A stretch of DNA of 64,000 nucleotides from CAYMZZ01 sp964395095 (lineage in GTDB: Bacteria; Bacteroidota; Bacteroidia; Chitinophagales; Chitinophagaceae): NCBI GenBank assembly GCA_964395095.1, contig CAYMZZ010000009.1, positions 171,642-235,641 of the forward strand, written 5' to 3'. Each line of letters begins with the position of its first letter. Within the stretch, counting starts at the first letter, position 1. A program made the position numbers and the translations under genes. This document shows, in pieces, positions 8,761 to 17,097 of this stretch. The notes below the pieces were generated by a model. That model saw only the letters and a list, made by a program, of their open reading frames with translations, did not search any database and was not told the DNA's origin.

Positions 8761-9300
8761 ATGCGTATGAGCCGATTTCTTTTGATTGTATTATTGGTGC
8801 TATTGACCCGGCATTCCTATTCGCAACCCCAATTGTACAGGGCGCAACAAGAACTTATCGGCTCAAAAGTCTGGAAACTGGAGTTCACGCACTGGCTCAA
8901 AAACCCACCGGCCGATACCAGTTTCGACGGCCGCCTGAAAGTACTGGAGTTTTGGGCCACCTGGTGCCGGCCCTGTTTGCGGGCTATTCCACACATGAAT
9001 GCTTTACAGCGGGAGTTTCAGGATTCGTCCATCGTTTTTTTGTCGGTTACCCACCAAAGCCTGGAGGAAACAAGGGCCACGATGGAGAAGTACAATTTCG
9101 AGACCATTGTCGTTAGCGATAGCACTCAACGCGTACACCAACTGCTTCGCATTGCTTATAACGGCACGATGGGGTTGCCGCGCACAGTAATTGTAGATGC
9201 CGAAAACAACATACGCTGGTATGGTAATCCACAAAGCCTGAGCCCCAAACTGATCCGGCGTATGTTGAAGGAATACGGCAGCCCCGCAACGCTGCCCTAA
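8761..9300 (+). CDS. TlpA/ResA-like periplasmic thioredoxin
   Basis: 179 residues with an N-terminal signal peptide (residues 1-21, ending TRHSYSQ) and a thioredoxin fold with the redox motif W-C69-R-P-C72 in EFWATWCRPC, plus the cis-proline region MGLPRTVIVD. TlpA/ResA-type proteins reduce or oxidise disulfides in the periplasm, for example in cytochrome c maturation. A di-heme cytochrome gene lies 0.7 kb downstream, so a role in c-type cytochrome assembly is possible but not shown. It is divergent from the propeller lipoprotein gene. Confidence 0.9.
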   Translation: MRMSRFLLIVLLVLLTRHSYSQPQLYRAQQELIGSKVWKLEFTHWLKNPPADTSFDGRLKVLEFWATWCRPCLRAIPHMNALQREFQDSSIVFLSVTHQSLEETRATMEKYNFETIVVSDSTQRVHQLLRIAYNGTMGLPRTVIVDAENNIRWYGNPQSLSPKLIRRMLKEYGSPATLP

Positions 9301-9306
9301 GGTCAT

Positions 9307-9339
9307 TTTGCCGCGATCATATCTCATTGATTATATTTG
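9307..9339 (+). promoter_or_regulatory. Bacteroidota-type promoter for the nitroreductase/cytochrome operon
   Basis: TTTG (9307-9310) and TATATTTG (9332-9339) match the TTTG / TAnnTTTG consensus with a 21-nt spacer. The start codon follows at 9405. This is the only promoter in the window where both elements match well. Confidence 0.6.
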
Positions 9340-9404
9340 CCAGTCACAACGGAAAAATGAAAATGCAATCATTTTCTGAAAAATCCGTAAAACAATAATA
9401 CAGT

Positions 9405-9989
9405 ATGTTACAGCCTGAAGTTTTGAACCAGTTGATTCGCTCGCGTCGTTCCACATTTCCCGATCAGTTTGAAGCAGGCCGGCAGGTTGACGATGCCATC
9501 ATACGTGAAATTCTGACCAATGCTACCTGGGCGCCCAATCATGGCAAAGAAGAGCCCTGGCATTTTACGGTATTCGCCGGAGATGGGTTGAAGAAACTCG
9601 CGGATTTCCAGAGTGAGCTCTACAAGGAACTTTCGGGCGCCAATTTCAAGGAAGGCACGTATAAAAAATTGCAGACCAATCCCCTTAAGGCATCGCATAT
9701 TATTGCGTTGGGTATGAAGCGTTCCGCCAATCCGAATATTCCGGAGCTGGAAGATATTGCCGCCGTTGCCTGTGCCGTTCAGAATATGTACCTATCGGTA
9801 ACGGCATATGGGTTAGGGGGATACTGGACAACAGGAGGCATCAGCTTCAAGCCCGAGGCTAAACCCTTTTTCGGATTGGGAGAATCGGATCGGTTGCTGG
9901 GATTCTTCTATATCGGACATGTTGCCGTTCCCAGCACTAGCGCCCGCAGGGCTTCACTGGAGGAAAAGACTACCTGGGTTTTGTCATGA
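9405..9989 (+). CDS. Nitroreductase family FMN oxidoreductase
   Basis: 194 residues. The N-terminal LIRSRRSTF and ATWAPNHGKEEPWHF are the conserved FMN-phosphate and flavin contacts of the nitroreductase family, and YGLGGYWTTGG with LGFFYIGHVAVP matches the later FMN-binding part. Family enzymes reduce nitro compounds, quinones or flavins with NAD(P)H in the cytoplasm; the length is closest to the short YdjA-like branch. It overlaps the next gene by four bases (ATGA), implying translational coupling with the cytochrome c peroxidase. Confidence 0.92.
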   Translation: MLQPEVLNQLIRSRRSTFPDQFEAGRQVDDAIIREILTNATWAPNHGKEEPWHFTVFAGDGLKKLADFQSELYKELSGANFKEGTYKKLQTNPLKASHIIALGMKRSANPNIPELEDIAAVACAVQNMYLSVTAYGLGGYWTTGGISFKPEAKPFFGLGESDRLLGFFYIGHVAVPSTSARRASLEEKTTWVLS

Positions 9990-11080
9990 AACCGAGCCAC
10001 ATGACACGTCCCCTGTTCTTAATAATCCTGCTGGTAGTTTGCGGCAGCCTTCTGGTTTCTTTTCTGAAACCGGAGGAACCGGCCGATCGTTTACGCAGAA
10101 TATACAGCGGACCGGTTCATAAATGGCCTGCCCCCCTGGTAAATGAGTCTGTGAAATGGCAGGAGTTGGGCTTGCTCCCCCGCAGCCCCCTGGCAGGCGC
10201 AGAGGATTCGTTCCGGCACATGATTGAGTTGGGAAAGATCCTGTTCTTTGATCCACGACTAAGCGGATCCGGCACCATCAGTTGTGCCACCTGTCACCAG
10301 CCCGATAAGGCCTGGGCCGATGGTTTGGCCAAATCCATAGGTCATGAAGGGCAGATCAATAAACGCAATGCGCCGGGACTTCATAACGTGTGGTACTACC
10401 AACGACTGTTTTGGGACGGGCGCAGCCGCGATCTCGAAGACCAGGCTTTCGCACCCATCAATAGTGAGTCGGAAATGCATGGCGATATGCGGACCCTACC
10501 TGCCAAATTGCGGAGGATCAAAGGGTATCCCGACTTGTTTGAAAATGCATATGGAACCCCAGGCATAGATCCGGATCGGATTGCGGGCGCCATCGCACAA
10601 TTCCAGCGGACAATAATCAGTGCTCCATCCGCATTTGACCGTTTTCTGTCGGGTGAAAAAAAGGCCATGACGGACCAGGCCCTGCGGGGCATGCATATTT
10701 TTCGCACAAAAGCCGGCTGCATGAATTGCCATAATGGGCCGGTTTTTTCCGATAACCAGTTTCACCATAACGGACTTTCCGGCGAGGATGCGGGCCGTTA
10801 TTTTGTAACACAGGATGAAGCAGACCGGGGCAAACTCAAAACGCCCTCCCTGCGCGATGTTACGCAAACAGGTCCCTGGTTGCACGACGGTTCGGTGGAC
10901 AGGTTGCCGGTCATCCTGGATCATTATTCACGGCCGGTTAATGTAAAGGGAATGGACACGCTGATCAAGCCTGTGCATCTATCGAAAAAAGAGAAAGCGG
11001 AACTGCTGGCTTTCCTCGAATCCATTTCGGCTCCGGCTCTCCCCTTTGTCCACCCCAGGCTCCCTGATTTTAATCAATAG
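9986..11080 (+). CDS. Di-heme cytochrome c peroxidase (CcpA/MauG family)
   Basis: 364 residues with an N-terminal membrane or signal segment (about residues 9-26) and two heme c sites: C100-ATC-C103-H104 (CATCH) and C245-MNC-H249 (CMNCH). The sequence between them (APGLHNVWYYQRLFWDGR, EMHGDMRTLP) and LKTPSLRDVTQTGPWLHDG near the end are typical of the bacterial CCP family, which reduces peroxide in the periplasm using electrons from small cytochromes, or modifies proteins as in MauG. The start overlaps the nitroreductase stop. Together with katG it adds a second, periplasmic peroxide defence. Confidence 0.94.
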   Translation: MKPSHMTRPLFLIILLVVCGSLLVSFLKPEEPADRLRRIYSGPVHKWPAPLVNESVKWQELGLLPRSPLAGAEDSFRHMIELGKILFFDPRLSGSGTISCATCHQPDKAWADGLAKSIGHEGQINKRNAPGLHNVWYYQRLFWDGRSRDLEDQAFAPINSESEMHGDMRTLPAKLRRIKGYPDLFENAYGTPGIDPDRIAGAIAQFQRTIISAPSAFDRFLSGEKKAMTDQALRGMHIFRTKAGCMNCHNGPVFSDNQFHHNGLSGEDAGRYFVTQDEADRGKLKTPSLRDVTQTGPWLHDGSVDRLPVILDHYSRPVNVKGMDTLIKPVHLSKKEKAELLAFLESISAPALPFVHPRLPDFNQ

Positions 11081-11100
11081 GCCATCAGGCGGATTATTGC

Positions 11101-11108
11101 TATTTTTG
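11101..11108 (+). promoter_or_regulatory. -7 promoter element (TATTTTTG)
   Basis: TATTTTTG matches TAnnTTTG and lies 38 bp before the DUF4920 start codon. No clear -33 TTTG partner. Confidence 0.45.
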
Positions 11109-11145
11109 TCCGTTCATATTCAAAAACATTATAACCTTATTTGAC

Positions 11146-11619
11146 ATGAAGAAATGGATGCTTAGCCTGGCTTTTTCGGCCCTGGCAATTGGCGCAATAG
11201 CACAACCCCCTGCCGGTGAAGCCAAACCAGGCGAATGGTATGGCCAGAAAGTGAGCGAAGATGGCGCAATAGCCATGGCAGATTTGCCGGCCATGCTGGA
11301 AAAAAACCAGAGCCTCGATACAAAAGTGAAAGCTACAATCGTGGAGGTATGTCCCAAAAAAGGCTGCTGGCTGAAATTGCAGGTAAACGACAGCACCACC
11401 GCGATGGTAAAAATGAAAGATTATGCCTTCTTCCTGCCCGTGGCTGCCAAAGGCAAAACGGTGGTGATTGATGGCAATGTGCAACTAAAGACCATCTCCG
11501 TAGCGGAACTGAAGCATTATGCCGAAGACGCGAAAAAATCACAGGCGGAAATTGATGCCATCACCAAACCCGAAAAGGAGATCAGGGTGACGGCGAAGGG
11601 GATTACAGTGGTGGAGTGA
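11146..11619 (+). CDS. DUF4920 domain periplasmic protein
   Basis: 157 residues with a signal peptide (residues 1-20, ending in AIAQ) and the DUF4920 pattern: WYGQKVSEDGAI, VKATIVEVCPKKGCW with C69 and C74, VKMKDYAFFLP and a late VVIDGNVQLKT strand. The small OB-like domain with a CxxxxC pair suggests metal or redox chemistry, but no function is established for the family. It is frequent in Bacteroidota. It stands after the cytochrome peroxidase and has its own candidate promoter. Confidence 0.88.
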   Translation: MKKWMLSLAFSALAIGAIAQPPAGEAKPGEWYGQKVSEDGAIAMADLPAMLEKNQSLDTKVKATIVEVCPKKGCWLKLQVNDSTTAMVKMKDYAFFLPVAAKGKTVVIDGNVQLKTISVAELKHYAEDAKKSQAEIDAITKPEKEIRVTAKGITVVE

Positions 11620-11630
11620 TGTCTGTGGAG

Positions 11631-11747
11631 TTGTAAGTTTTAAGTTGTAAGTTGTAAGTGGGGAGATTTAGTAGCATTTATTTTAATGTAATAAGTCATT
11701 TGCTACATACTACGACTTAAAACTTAAAACTTACAACTTAAAACTTC
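11631..11747. repeat. Inverted pair of TTGTAAGTTTTAAG-type repeats
   Basis: The left arm (11631-11660) is made of TTGTAAGT and TTTTAAGT words; the right arm (11714-11747) reads ACTTAAAACTT and ACTTACAACTTAAAA, its reverse complement in kind. About 55 bp of unrelated sequence lies between. It follows the DUF4920 gene directly and precedes the PepSY gene promoter. Confidence 0.75.
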
Positions 11748-11801
11748 CCTATTCCGCAACCTCTTTTCCCGATTTCGACACAGCTCTCCTTTCCCCGGTT
11801 T

Positions 11802-11809
11802 TACATTTG
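11802..11809 (+). promoter_or_regulatory. -7 promoter element (TACATTTG)
   Basis: TACATTTG fits TAnnTTTG and is followed by CC and a 55-bp leader to the PepSY gene start. No convincing -33 element. Confidence 0.45.
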
Positions 11810-11864
11810 CCCTCGCTTTTTAGATTCCATCGTTTGTGAATCTGTGAGGCAGATATAGAACCCC

Positions 11865-13019
11865 ATGAATTTCAGGAAACTTGTAGGAAAAATTCATCTC
11901 TGGCTGGGACTTGGTTCCGGCCTTATTGTGGTATTCCTGGGCATTACCGGATGTATTCTCGCTTTTGAGGTGGAAATCCGCAGTTGGACCCAGCCTTATC
12001 AATATACGGCTCACCAGGATCGGCCTTATTTGCCTCCCAGTGTGCTGCGTGAAGCGGCTTCCCCCAAGATGATGTCGGGAAAGACATTGGTCATCACCTA
12101 CCCGGGCCAGGGCAAGTCTGCCGTCGCCGCCTATTACGATAAGCAGAACTACGAACTGGTTTACCTTAATCCTTATACGGGAGAGGTGCTGAAGCATAAG
12201 GATATGACCCGCGATTTTTTCCGCGTGGTGCTCAATGGTCATTTCTATTTATGGTTGCCGGCGCATATTGGCCAGCCCATTGTGGCTTCTGCCACGCTCA
12301 TCTTTTTGCTGTTGATGATCAGTGGTCTTATACTCTGGTGGCCCCGCAATAAAGCCGCACGCAAGCAACGTTTTTCCATTAAATGGACGGCTCGCTGGCG
12401 CCGAAAAAACTACGACCTGCACAATGTGCTGGGTTTTTATATGACCTGGGTGGCCATCATTATTGCGATCACCGGCCTGGTTTGGGGCTTTGAGTGGTTT
12501 GCCCGCTCTGTGTACTGGGTTAGCAGCGGCGGCAAAAAGATGGAAGCACATGCCCATCCACATTCCGACACGACACAACTGGCTTCAAAGGCGAATATGG
12601 CCGATTACCTCTGGGCGCAACACGAGCCCATGGTGGAGGAAAATGAAAGCCTGGGCGTTTATTTCGCCAACCTGCCCGACGATGCCATCGAAATTGTAAT
12701 CAACCATCGCCCCGGCACCTATTATAATTCCGATTATTACCATTTTGATCAATATACCGGTCAGCTTCTCAAAGCTCCAGGCTCCTATGATGGGGCATTC
12801 CAGGATGCGGCGGTGGCCGACAAGATCAAGCGCATGAATTACGATATACATGTGGGCGCCATACTGGGCCTGCCTGGTAAATTACTGGCTTTCTTTGCCA
12901 GCCTGATCGCCGCCAGCCTACCCATTACCGGATTCTGTATCTGGTGGGGGCGCCGTAAAAAAGCCAGACCGGCTATCGCTGCCCGAAGCGTACAGCCCTC
13001 ACTGGTGCCGGCGTCATAA
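11865..13019 (+). CDS. PepSY-associated transmembrane protein (iron-uptake linked)
   Basis: 384 residues with four predicted membrane helices (about 15-37, 132-158, 185-210 and 335-362) and periplasmic PepSY-like regions between helices one and two and between three and four. Conserved features include an N-terminal KIHLWLGLGSGLIVVFLGITG helix start and YDLHNVLGFYMTWVA, with His residues placed inside helices as in family members proposed to bind heme or reduce ferric siderophores at the inner membrane. It sits before a TonB-dependent receptor and a HmuY-like gene, which fits a role in handling imported heme or ferric chelate. Family firm, reaction inferred. Confidence 0.9.
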   Translation: MNFRKLVGKIHLWLGLGSGLIVVFLGITGCILAFEVEIRSWTQPYQYTAHQDRPYLPPSVLREAASPKMMSGKTLVITYPGQGKSAVAAYYDKQNYELVYLNPYTGEVLKHKDMTRDFFRVVLNGHFYLWLPAHIGQPIVASATLIFLLLMISGLILWWPRNKAARKQRFSIKWTARWRRKNYDLHNVLGFYMTWVAIIIAITGLVWGFEWFARSVYWVSSGGKKMEAHAHPHSDTTQLASKANMADYLWAQHEPMVEENESLGVYFANLPDDAIEIVINHRPGTYYNSDYYHFDQYTGQLLKAPGSYDGAFQDAAVADKIKRMNYDIHVGAILGLPGKLLAFFASLIAASLPITGFCIWWGRRKKARPAIAARSVQPSLVPAS

Positions 13020-13198
13020 AACTGTCAGATTCCCCTTTTCGTAAAATTGATTTCCCGATACGGTTATTCTGTACAACAACAGCCGTCCAATTTTACCATT
13101 GCTAAGTATCCGGAAAAAATGATTTCCGTCAGGTGCCTGCCTGATTGATGCCGGAAGCTTGTCAAATCCCTGTAAAAGAATCAATGATGTTGCCGTTC

Positions 13199-13243
13199 AT
13201 GACAATCGCATGAGAATTCATGAGCTTTTGTCACAGATATTTG
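13199..13243 (+). promoter_or_regulatory. Candidate promoter/operator of the TonB receptor gene
   Basis: TGACAA (13200-13205) and TTGTCA (13228-13233) form an inverted repeat. TTTTGTCACA (13226-13235) is identical to a motif upstream of katG, and is followed directly by GATATTTG (13236-13243), one mismatch from TAnnTTTG. The start codon lies 19 bp further on. Confidence 0.35.
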
Positions 13244-13262
13244 CCACCGCAAAATTTGCAGC

Positions 13263-15305
13263 ATGAAAAAGAATTTGCTTTTCGCTATTTTGTTCATTAC
13301 CGGACCGGGTGCCATGGCGCAACAGGATAGTTCCGTGTTGGCCCAGGAGTTGAAGGAAGTGGTGATAACCGGGCAGTACCGTCCCCAGTCGGTAAAACAG
13401 TCGGTGTACCAGGTGCGGGTGATCAATCGCGACCGCATTGAGAAACAGGCTGCTACCCAATTGCAGGATATACTGGCCAATGAGTTGAATATCCGCTTTA
13501 GCCAGGATCCCGCCACGGGTGGTTCCGATATCACGATGATGGGATTGAAGGGGCAGAATGTAAAAATCCTGATCGATGGCATGCCCCTGATCGGTAGGCA
13601 GGGTACCAGCAATGAGATCAACATCAACCAGATCGATATCAATAGTATCGAGCGGATTGAAATTGTGGAGGGCCCCATGTCGGTCATTTATGGGGCGGAT
13701 GCGCTGGCAGGAGTTATCAATATCATTACCAGGAAAACAAAGGCGGCAAAGATTTCGGTGCAGGCGCGCCTGCACGAGGAAACCGTGGGCGATGAATATG
13801 GCATTTCACAGGGAATACATAACCAGTCGTTGGCTTTCCAGTATCGGCAGAAGGGGTGGGACGCCGGTGCCGGTTTCACCCACAATTATTTTGGTGGCTG
13901 GCAGGATACGGCCATAGGCCGCGAACTGGCCTGGCATAAGAAAGACCAGCGACTGGGTCATGCCTACCTGGGCTATCACAATAGTAAATTCAACCTTCGT
14001 TACCGTATCGATGCGCTGGATGAAATCATTACCAATCCCGGCAATTTCGAGGAGCAACCCCAGCCCGGTGCCATTGATCGCTTTGCCCGCGACCAGGAAT
14101 ACCTCTCGCAACGCATCATGCACCAGCTTCAGGGTAGCTATTTTGTAAATGGTCAACTCAGCTTCAACGGGCAGGCCGCCTACACCCGCTATAGCCGCCA
14201 GGTTTATTCCACCTTGCTGAGCCATGATAAAGGCCAACGCTATATCGACCGTTCGCCCGGCTCCCAGGGCGATATCCGCTTCCACGGATTCAGTTTGCGC
14301 GCCACCGCGCTCTATACGGTTTCCGCTTCGCTTTCCTTTCAACCCGGGGTTGACATCAACCTCGAAAGCGGTGAAGGAGAAAGACTGAAAGAAGGTAGCA
14401 ACCGGGTAAATGATTACGCTTTTTTTCTTACATCGGAGTGGAAAGCCACAAAGAACCTGAGTCTCAGGCCGGGTTTGCGCTTTATTCATAATTCCGTGTA
14501 CAACGCGCCGCCACTGATTCCCTCCCTCAACGCCAAATGGCAGATGGCCAAAAATCTTGACCTGCGTATGGCTTATGCCCGCGGTTTTCGCTCACCTTCC
14601 CTGCGCGAACTCTATTTCAATTTCTTCGATGCCAATCACCAGATCGTAGGCAACCCCGATTTGAAGGCGGAAACCTCGCATAGCTTTACCGCCTCGTTGA
14701 GCTGGACCAAGCTGACGCCCAGACAGGTAGCATATAGCACCGTGGTAAGCGGCTATTATAATAGCGTAAAAAATCTGATCGACTATGCCATCTCCGCCAA
14801 TGACCCCAATGTATTTGAGCTGACCAATGTATCGGATAGCCGCACCGCCGGCTTCAGCCTGAGTTCCATGGTTAAATACCGGCGCTGGAACCTGGCCGTT
14901 GGCGGATCGTTTACCGGATTCTACAACGACTATTCTGAAACCGATAAGGAGCTTCCGGAATTGCAATGGTCACCCGAATTGAATGCCAATGTTGGATACA
15001 GCATCCCGTCGATGGGTATTGATCTGAATTTGTTTTACAAATTCACGGGTCGCCGGCCACGTTATATCGCTTCAGGAAACGAGTTTCTGCTTGCCAAACA
15101 GGATAGCTATCACTGGGCCGACTTTACGGTCAATAAAAAGCTGTTTCGCTACTTTACCCTGAATGCCGGTATCCGCAACCTGTTTGCTGTGGATCGCCTG
15201 CAAAGCAATATTGCCAATGGCGGAATTCATAGCGGAGGAACCCAAAGTATCGCCTATGGTCGCAGCTATTTTGCCGGCATCACTTTCAATTGGGATAAAA
15301 AATAA
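13263..15305 (+). CDS. TonB-dependent outer-membrane receptor, probably heme/iron
   Basis: 680 residues: signal peptide (1-19), TonB-box-like ELKEVVITGQ, plug domain with GLKGQNVKILIDGMPL and IERIEIVEGPMSVIYGADALAG, then a 22-strand-type barrel ending in aromatic ITFNWDKK. The FRSPSLRELY and GNPDLKAE motifs flank a His (H459), the arrangement known as FRAP/NPDL plus conserved His in heme receptors such as HmuR. A HmuY-like lipoprotein gene starts 28 bp downstream and a PepSY protein gene lies upstream, so heme or a ferric chelate is the likely cargo. Cobalamin-type receptors share some of these motifs, so the ligand remains inferred. Confidence 0.9.
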   Translation: MKKNLLFAILFITGPGAMAQQDSSVLAQELKEVVITGQYRPQSVKQSVYQVRVINRDRIEKQAATQLQDILANELNIRFSQDPATGGSDITMMGLKGQNVKILIDGMPLIGRQGTSNEININQIDINSIERIEIVEGPMSVIYGADALAGVINIITRKTKAAKISVQARLHEETVGDEYGISQGIHNQSLAFQYRQKGWDAGAGFTHNYFGGWQDTAIGRELAWHKKDQRLGHAYLGYHNSKFNLRYRIDALDEIITNPGNFEEQPQPGAIDRFARDQEYLSQRIMHQLQGSYFVNGQLSFNGQAAYTRYSRQVYSTLLSHDKGQRYIDRSPGSQGDIRFHGFSLRATALYTVSASLSFQPGVDINLESGEGERLKEGSNRVNDYAFFLTSEWKATKNLSLRPGLRFIHNSVYNAPPLIPSLNAKWQMAKNLDLRMAYARGFRSPSLRELYFNFFDANHQIVGNPDLKAETSHSFTASLSWTKLTPRQVAYSTVVSGYYNSVKNLIDYAISANDPNVFELTNVSDSRTAGFSLSSMVKYRRWNLAVGGSFTGFYNDYSETDKELPELQWSPELNANVGYSIPSMGIDLNLFYKFTGRRPRYIASGNEFLLAKQDSYHWADFTVNKKLFRYFTLNAGIRNLFAVDRLQSNIANGGIHSGGTQSIAYGRSYFAGITFNWDKK

Positions 15306-15333
15306 ATTCATCACAACCGATAATCAAATTGCA

Positions 15334-16740
15334 ATGAACTCATTCAATATGCTTCGTACTGGTACTATTGTTATGGCTTCCATTCTCCTCTTCAGCGCCT
15401 GCCGGAAGAAGGATGCTGGCCTGCCGGAAGCGGACAACCTGGTAAATTTTGAAAGCAGCGCGCAGGGAATGCCGGCCACTGAAAACAGTATCCAGATCAA
15501 ATTGAAACTCTCGCGTGCGGTTACTCAAAATGTACCGGTGATCGTCAACCTGACGCAACAGGGTGTGGAATATGGCACTGATTTCACCAGTAGTCCGGCT
15601 GCGGTGGATGGCATCATTCAAACCCAGATTCCTTCGGGGAATAATGAGGCCGTGGTTACGATCAACAAAGTACCGGGCGCCCTTTTTGATGGCGATGAGA
15701 AACTGGTACTGGATATCTATAGCTCTGGTTCGCCTGTGATCATCGGCTCCGCCAGACAATTGGTCCTCAGTTTCGCCGAGCTGGTAGCCAGTACGGGTAC
15801 CGCCACCATTGACGGGGGTGGTACGTTTTATCCCAACAAGGTATTTATCGACCTGAGCGCCAACCGCCAAACGGCGGTCAACCGCAATACCTGGGACCTG
15901 GGATTCTATACCGGCGCCGACTTTCGAGTGGTGCTCAATTCCTCGTCGGCCATGATGGCGAAGCAAATTGACAAGAATGATCTAACACAGGTAACTGCTG
16001 CCGACACGGTGGGCTTTTCATCCGAAGTGGCTTTCAGTCAAACCATGCCTGTTCCCTCTGCCCTGGCTTATATTGATCATCCTTCCGGCGACCTGACCCG
16101 CACGGCCATCGCGGAAATTGCCGGTAATGCCGCCGACAACAAAGTGTATATAGTAAATCGTGGTTGGGCGCCCGGCAATCCGGCTACTGCGAGGGGTTGG
16201 AAAAAAATCCGGATCATTCGTAATGCCAATGGTGGTTATACCTTACAACATGCCGATATTGCCGCAACCAGCTTCCAGGAAATCAATGTCGCCAAAGACG
16301 CCGCCTATTTCTTCCGTTATATTTCATTTGAAACAGGCGCGGTGAATGTAGAGCCACAAGCCGCTAAATGGGATATTGCCTGGACGTATTTTTCCAACTC
16401 CGTAAATTTCGGTGCTGGTGAAGTGCCCTATCTCTACCAGGACATCGTCCTTCAAAACCGAAATGTGGAAGTGGCAAGAGTGCTGACATCCACCATCAGC
16501 TTTGAAGCATTTACGGAGGCCAACCTGGCCGGCCTTGGTTTTTCCACTACACAAACGACCATCGGTGCCGATTGGCGTAGTGGCGGTGGCCCGGGTGCAG
16601 CACCCGCTGTTCGTACCGATCGCTTCTATGTGTTGAAAGATGGGGATGGCAATTATTATAAGCTGCGCTTTACCGCCCTAACACAAAATGGGGAAAGGGG
16701 ATACCCGGCGTATGAGATTGGGTTGGTGAGGAAAGGATGA
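15334..16740 (+). CDS. HmuY family heme-binding lipoprotein with N-terminal Calx-beta-like domain
   Basis: About 468 residues from ATG 15334; the longer open frame to 15163 lies inside the receptor gene. A lipoprotein signal ends at Cys23 (LLFSAC). Residues 30-150 look like a Calx-beta/DUF4843-type beta sandwich (VIVNLTQQGVEYGTDF, LVLDIYSSG). From about residue 165 the HmuY-like part begins: FIDLSANRQTAVNRNTWDLGFYTG and later AAKWDIAWTYFSNSVNF. HmuY proteins are surface hemophores handing heme to a TonB receptor; the best known has two axial His, but many relatives use Met, and the ligands here cannot be assigned by eye. It is about twice the length of the classical protein because of the extra domain. 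Confidence 0.85.
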   Translation: MNSFNMLRTGTIVMASILLFSACRKKDAGLPEADNLVNFESSAQGMPATENSIQIKLKLSRAVTQNVPVIVNLTQQGVEYGTDFTSSPAAVDGIIQTQIPSGNNEAVVTINKVPGALFDGDEKLVLDIYSSGSPVIIGSARQLVLSFAELVASTGTATIDGGGTFYPNKVFIDLSANRQTAVNRNTWDLGFYTGADFRVVLNSSSAMMAKQIDKNDLTQVTAADTVGFSSEVAFSQTMPVPSALAYIDHPSGDLTRTAIAEIAGNAADNKVYIVNRGWAPGNPATARGWKKIRIIRNANGGYTLQHADIAATSFQEINVAKDAAYFFRYISFETGAVNVEPQAAKWDIAWTYFSNSVNFGAGEVPYLYQDIVLQNRNVEVARVLTSTISFEAFTEANLAGLGFSTTQTTIGADWRSGGGPGAAPAVRTDRFYVLKDGDGNYYKLRFTALTQNGERGYPAYEIGLVRKG

Positions 16741-16748
16741 GAGAGTTA

Positions 16749-16973
16749 GTTTGGGAATTTGGGAATTTGGGTATTTGGGTATTTGAGAATGCTGCATGAT
16801 TCGAATCGCATTCCCAAATCCTCAAATCCCCAAATAACCGAATTGTCAATTTTTGGTTTTCGAGACCCATGCAGGGTTCATGCCGCTCAATCCCAAATTC
16901 TCAAATTCCCAAATACACAAATACCCAAATATCCCAACCTGCCGGCAGGCGGGTTTGGATATTTGGGTATTTG
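16749..16973. repeat. TTTGGGAATTTGGGTATTTG repeat cluster with perfect hairpin
   Basis: The 357-bp gap before ileS is largely repeat. TTTGGGAATTTGGG-type words (16749-16788) face CCCAAATCCTCAAATC words (16810-16838). A second set ends in a hairpin with perfect 17-bp arms, CAAATACCCAAATATCC (16918-16934) and GGATATTTGGGTATTTG (16957-16973), enclosing a GCCGGC core. Short open frames across this area are repeat translation, not genes. Confidence 0.85.
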
Positions 16974-17059
16974 ATTCGTTCCAAAGTACTGGGAAACTGG
17001 ATTCCCGATGCAGAACCTGGGCTCCTTATAGAACTCGCTCAGGGGCTGAACTTTATTCG

Positions 17060-17067
17060 TACCTTTG
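17060..17067 (+). promoter_or_regulatory. -7 promoter element of ileS (TACCTTTG)
   Basis: TACCTTTG matches TAnnTTTG exactly and lies 30 bp before the chosen ileS start at 17098, which supports that start over the upstream in-frame ATG at 17065. Confidence 0.5.
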
Positions 17068-17097
17068 CCCACCTTAAAAACCACCCATTTTTTAGTA

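Noticed and set aside
16759..17084. Several short frames before ileS
   Set aside because: Products are repeats of PNTQIPKYPN-type residues, translation of the TTTGGGAATTTGGG repeat.
17065..17097. Upstream in-frame ATG for ileS
   Set aside because: It lies inside the TACCTTTG promoter region, so transcription would start after it; the start at 17098 fits.
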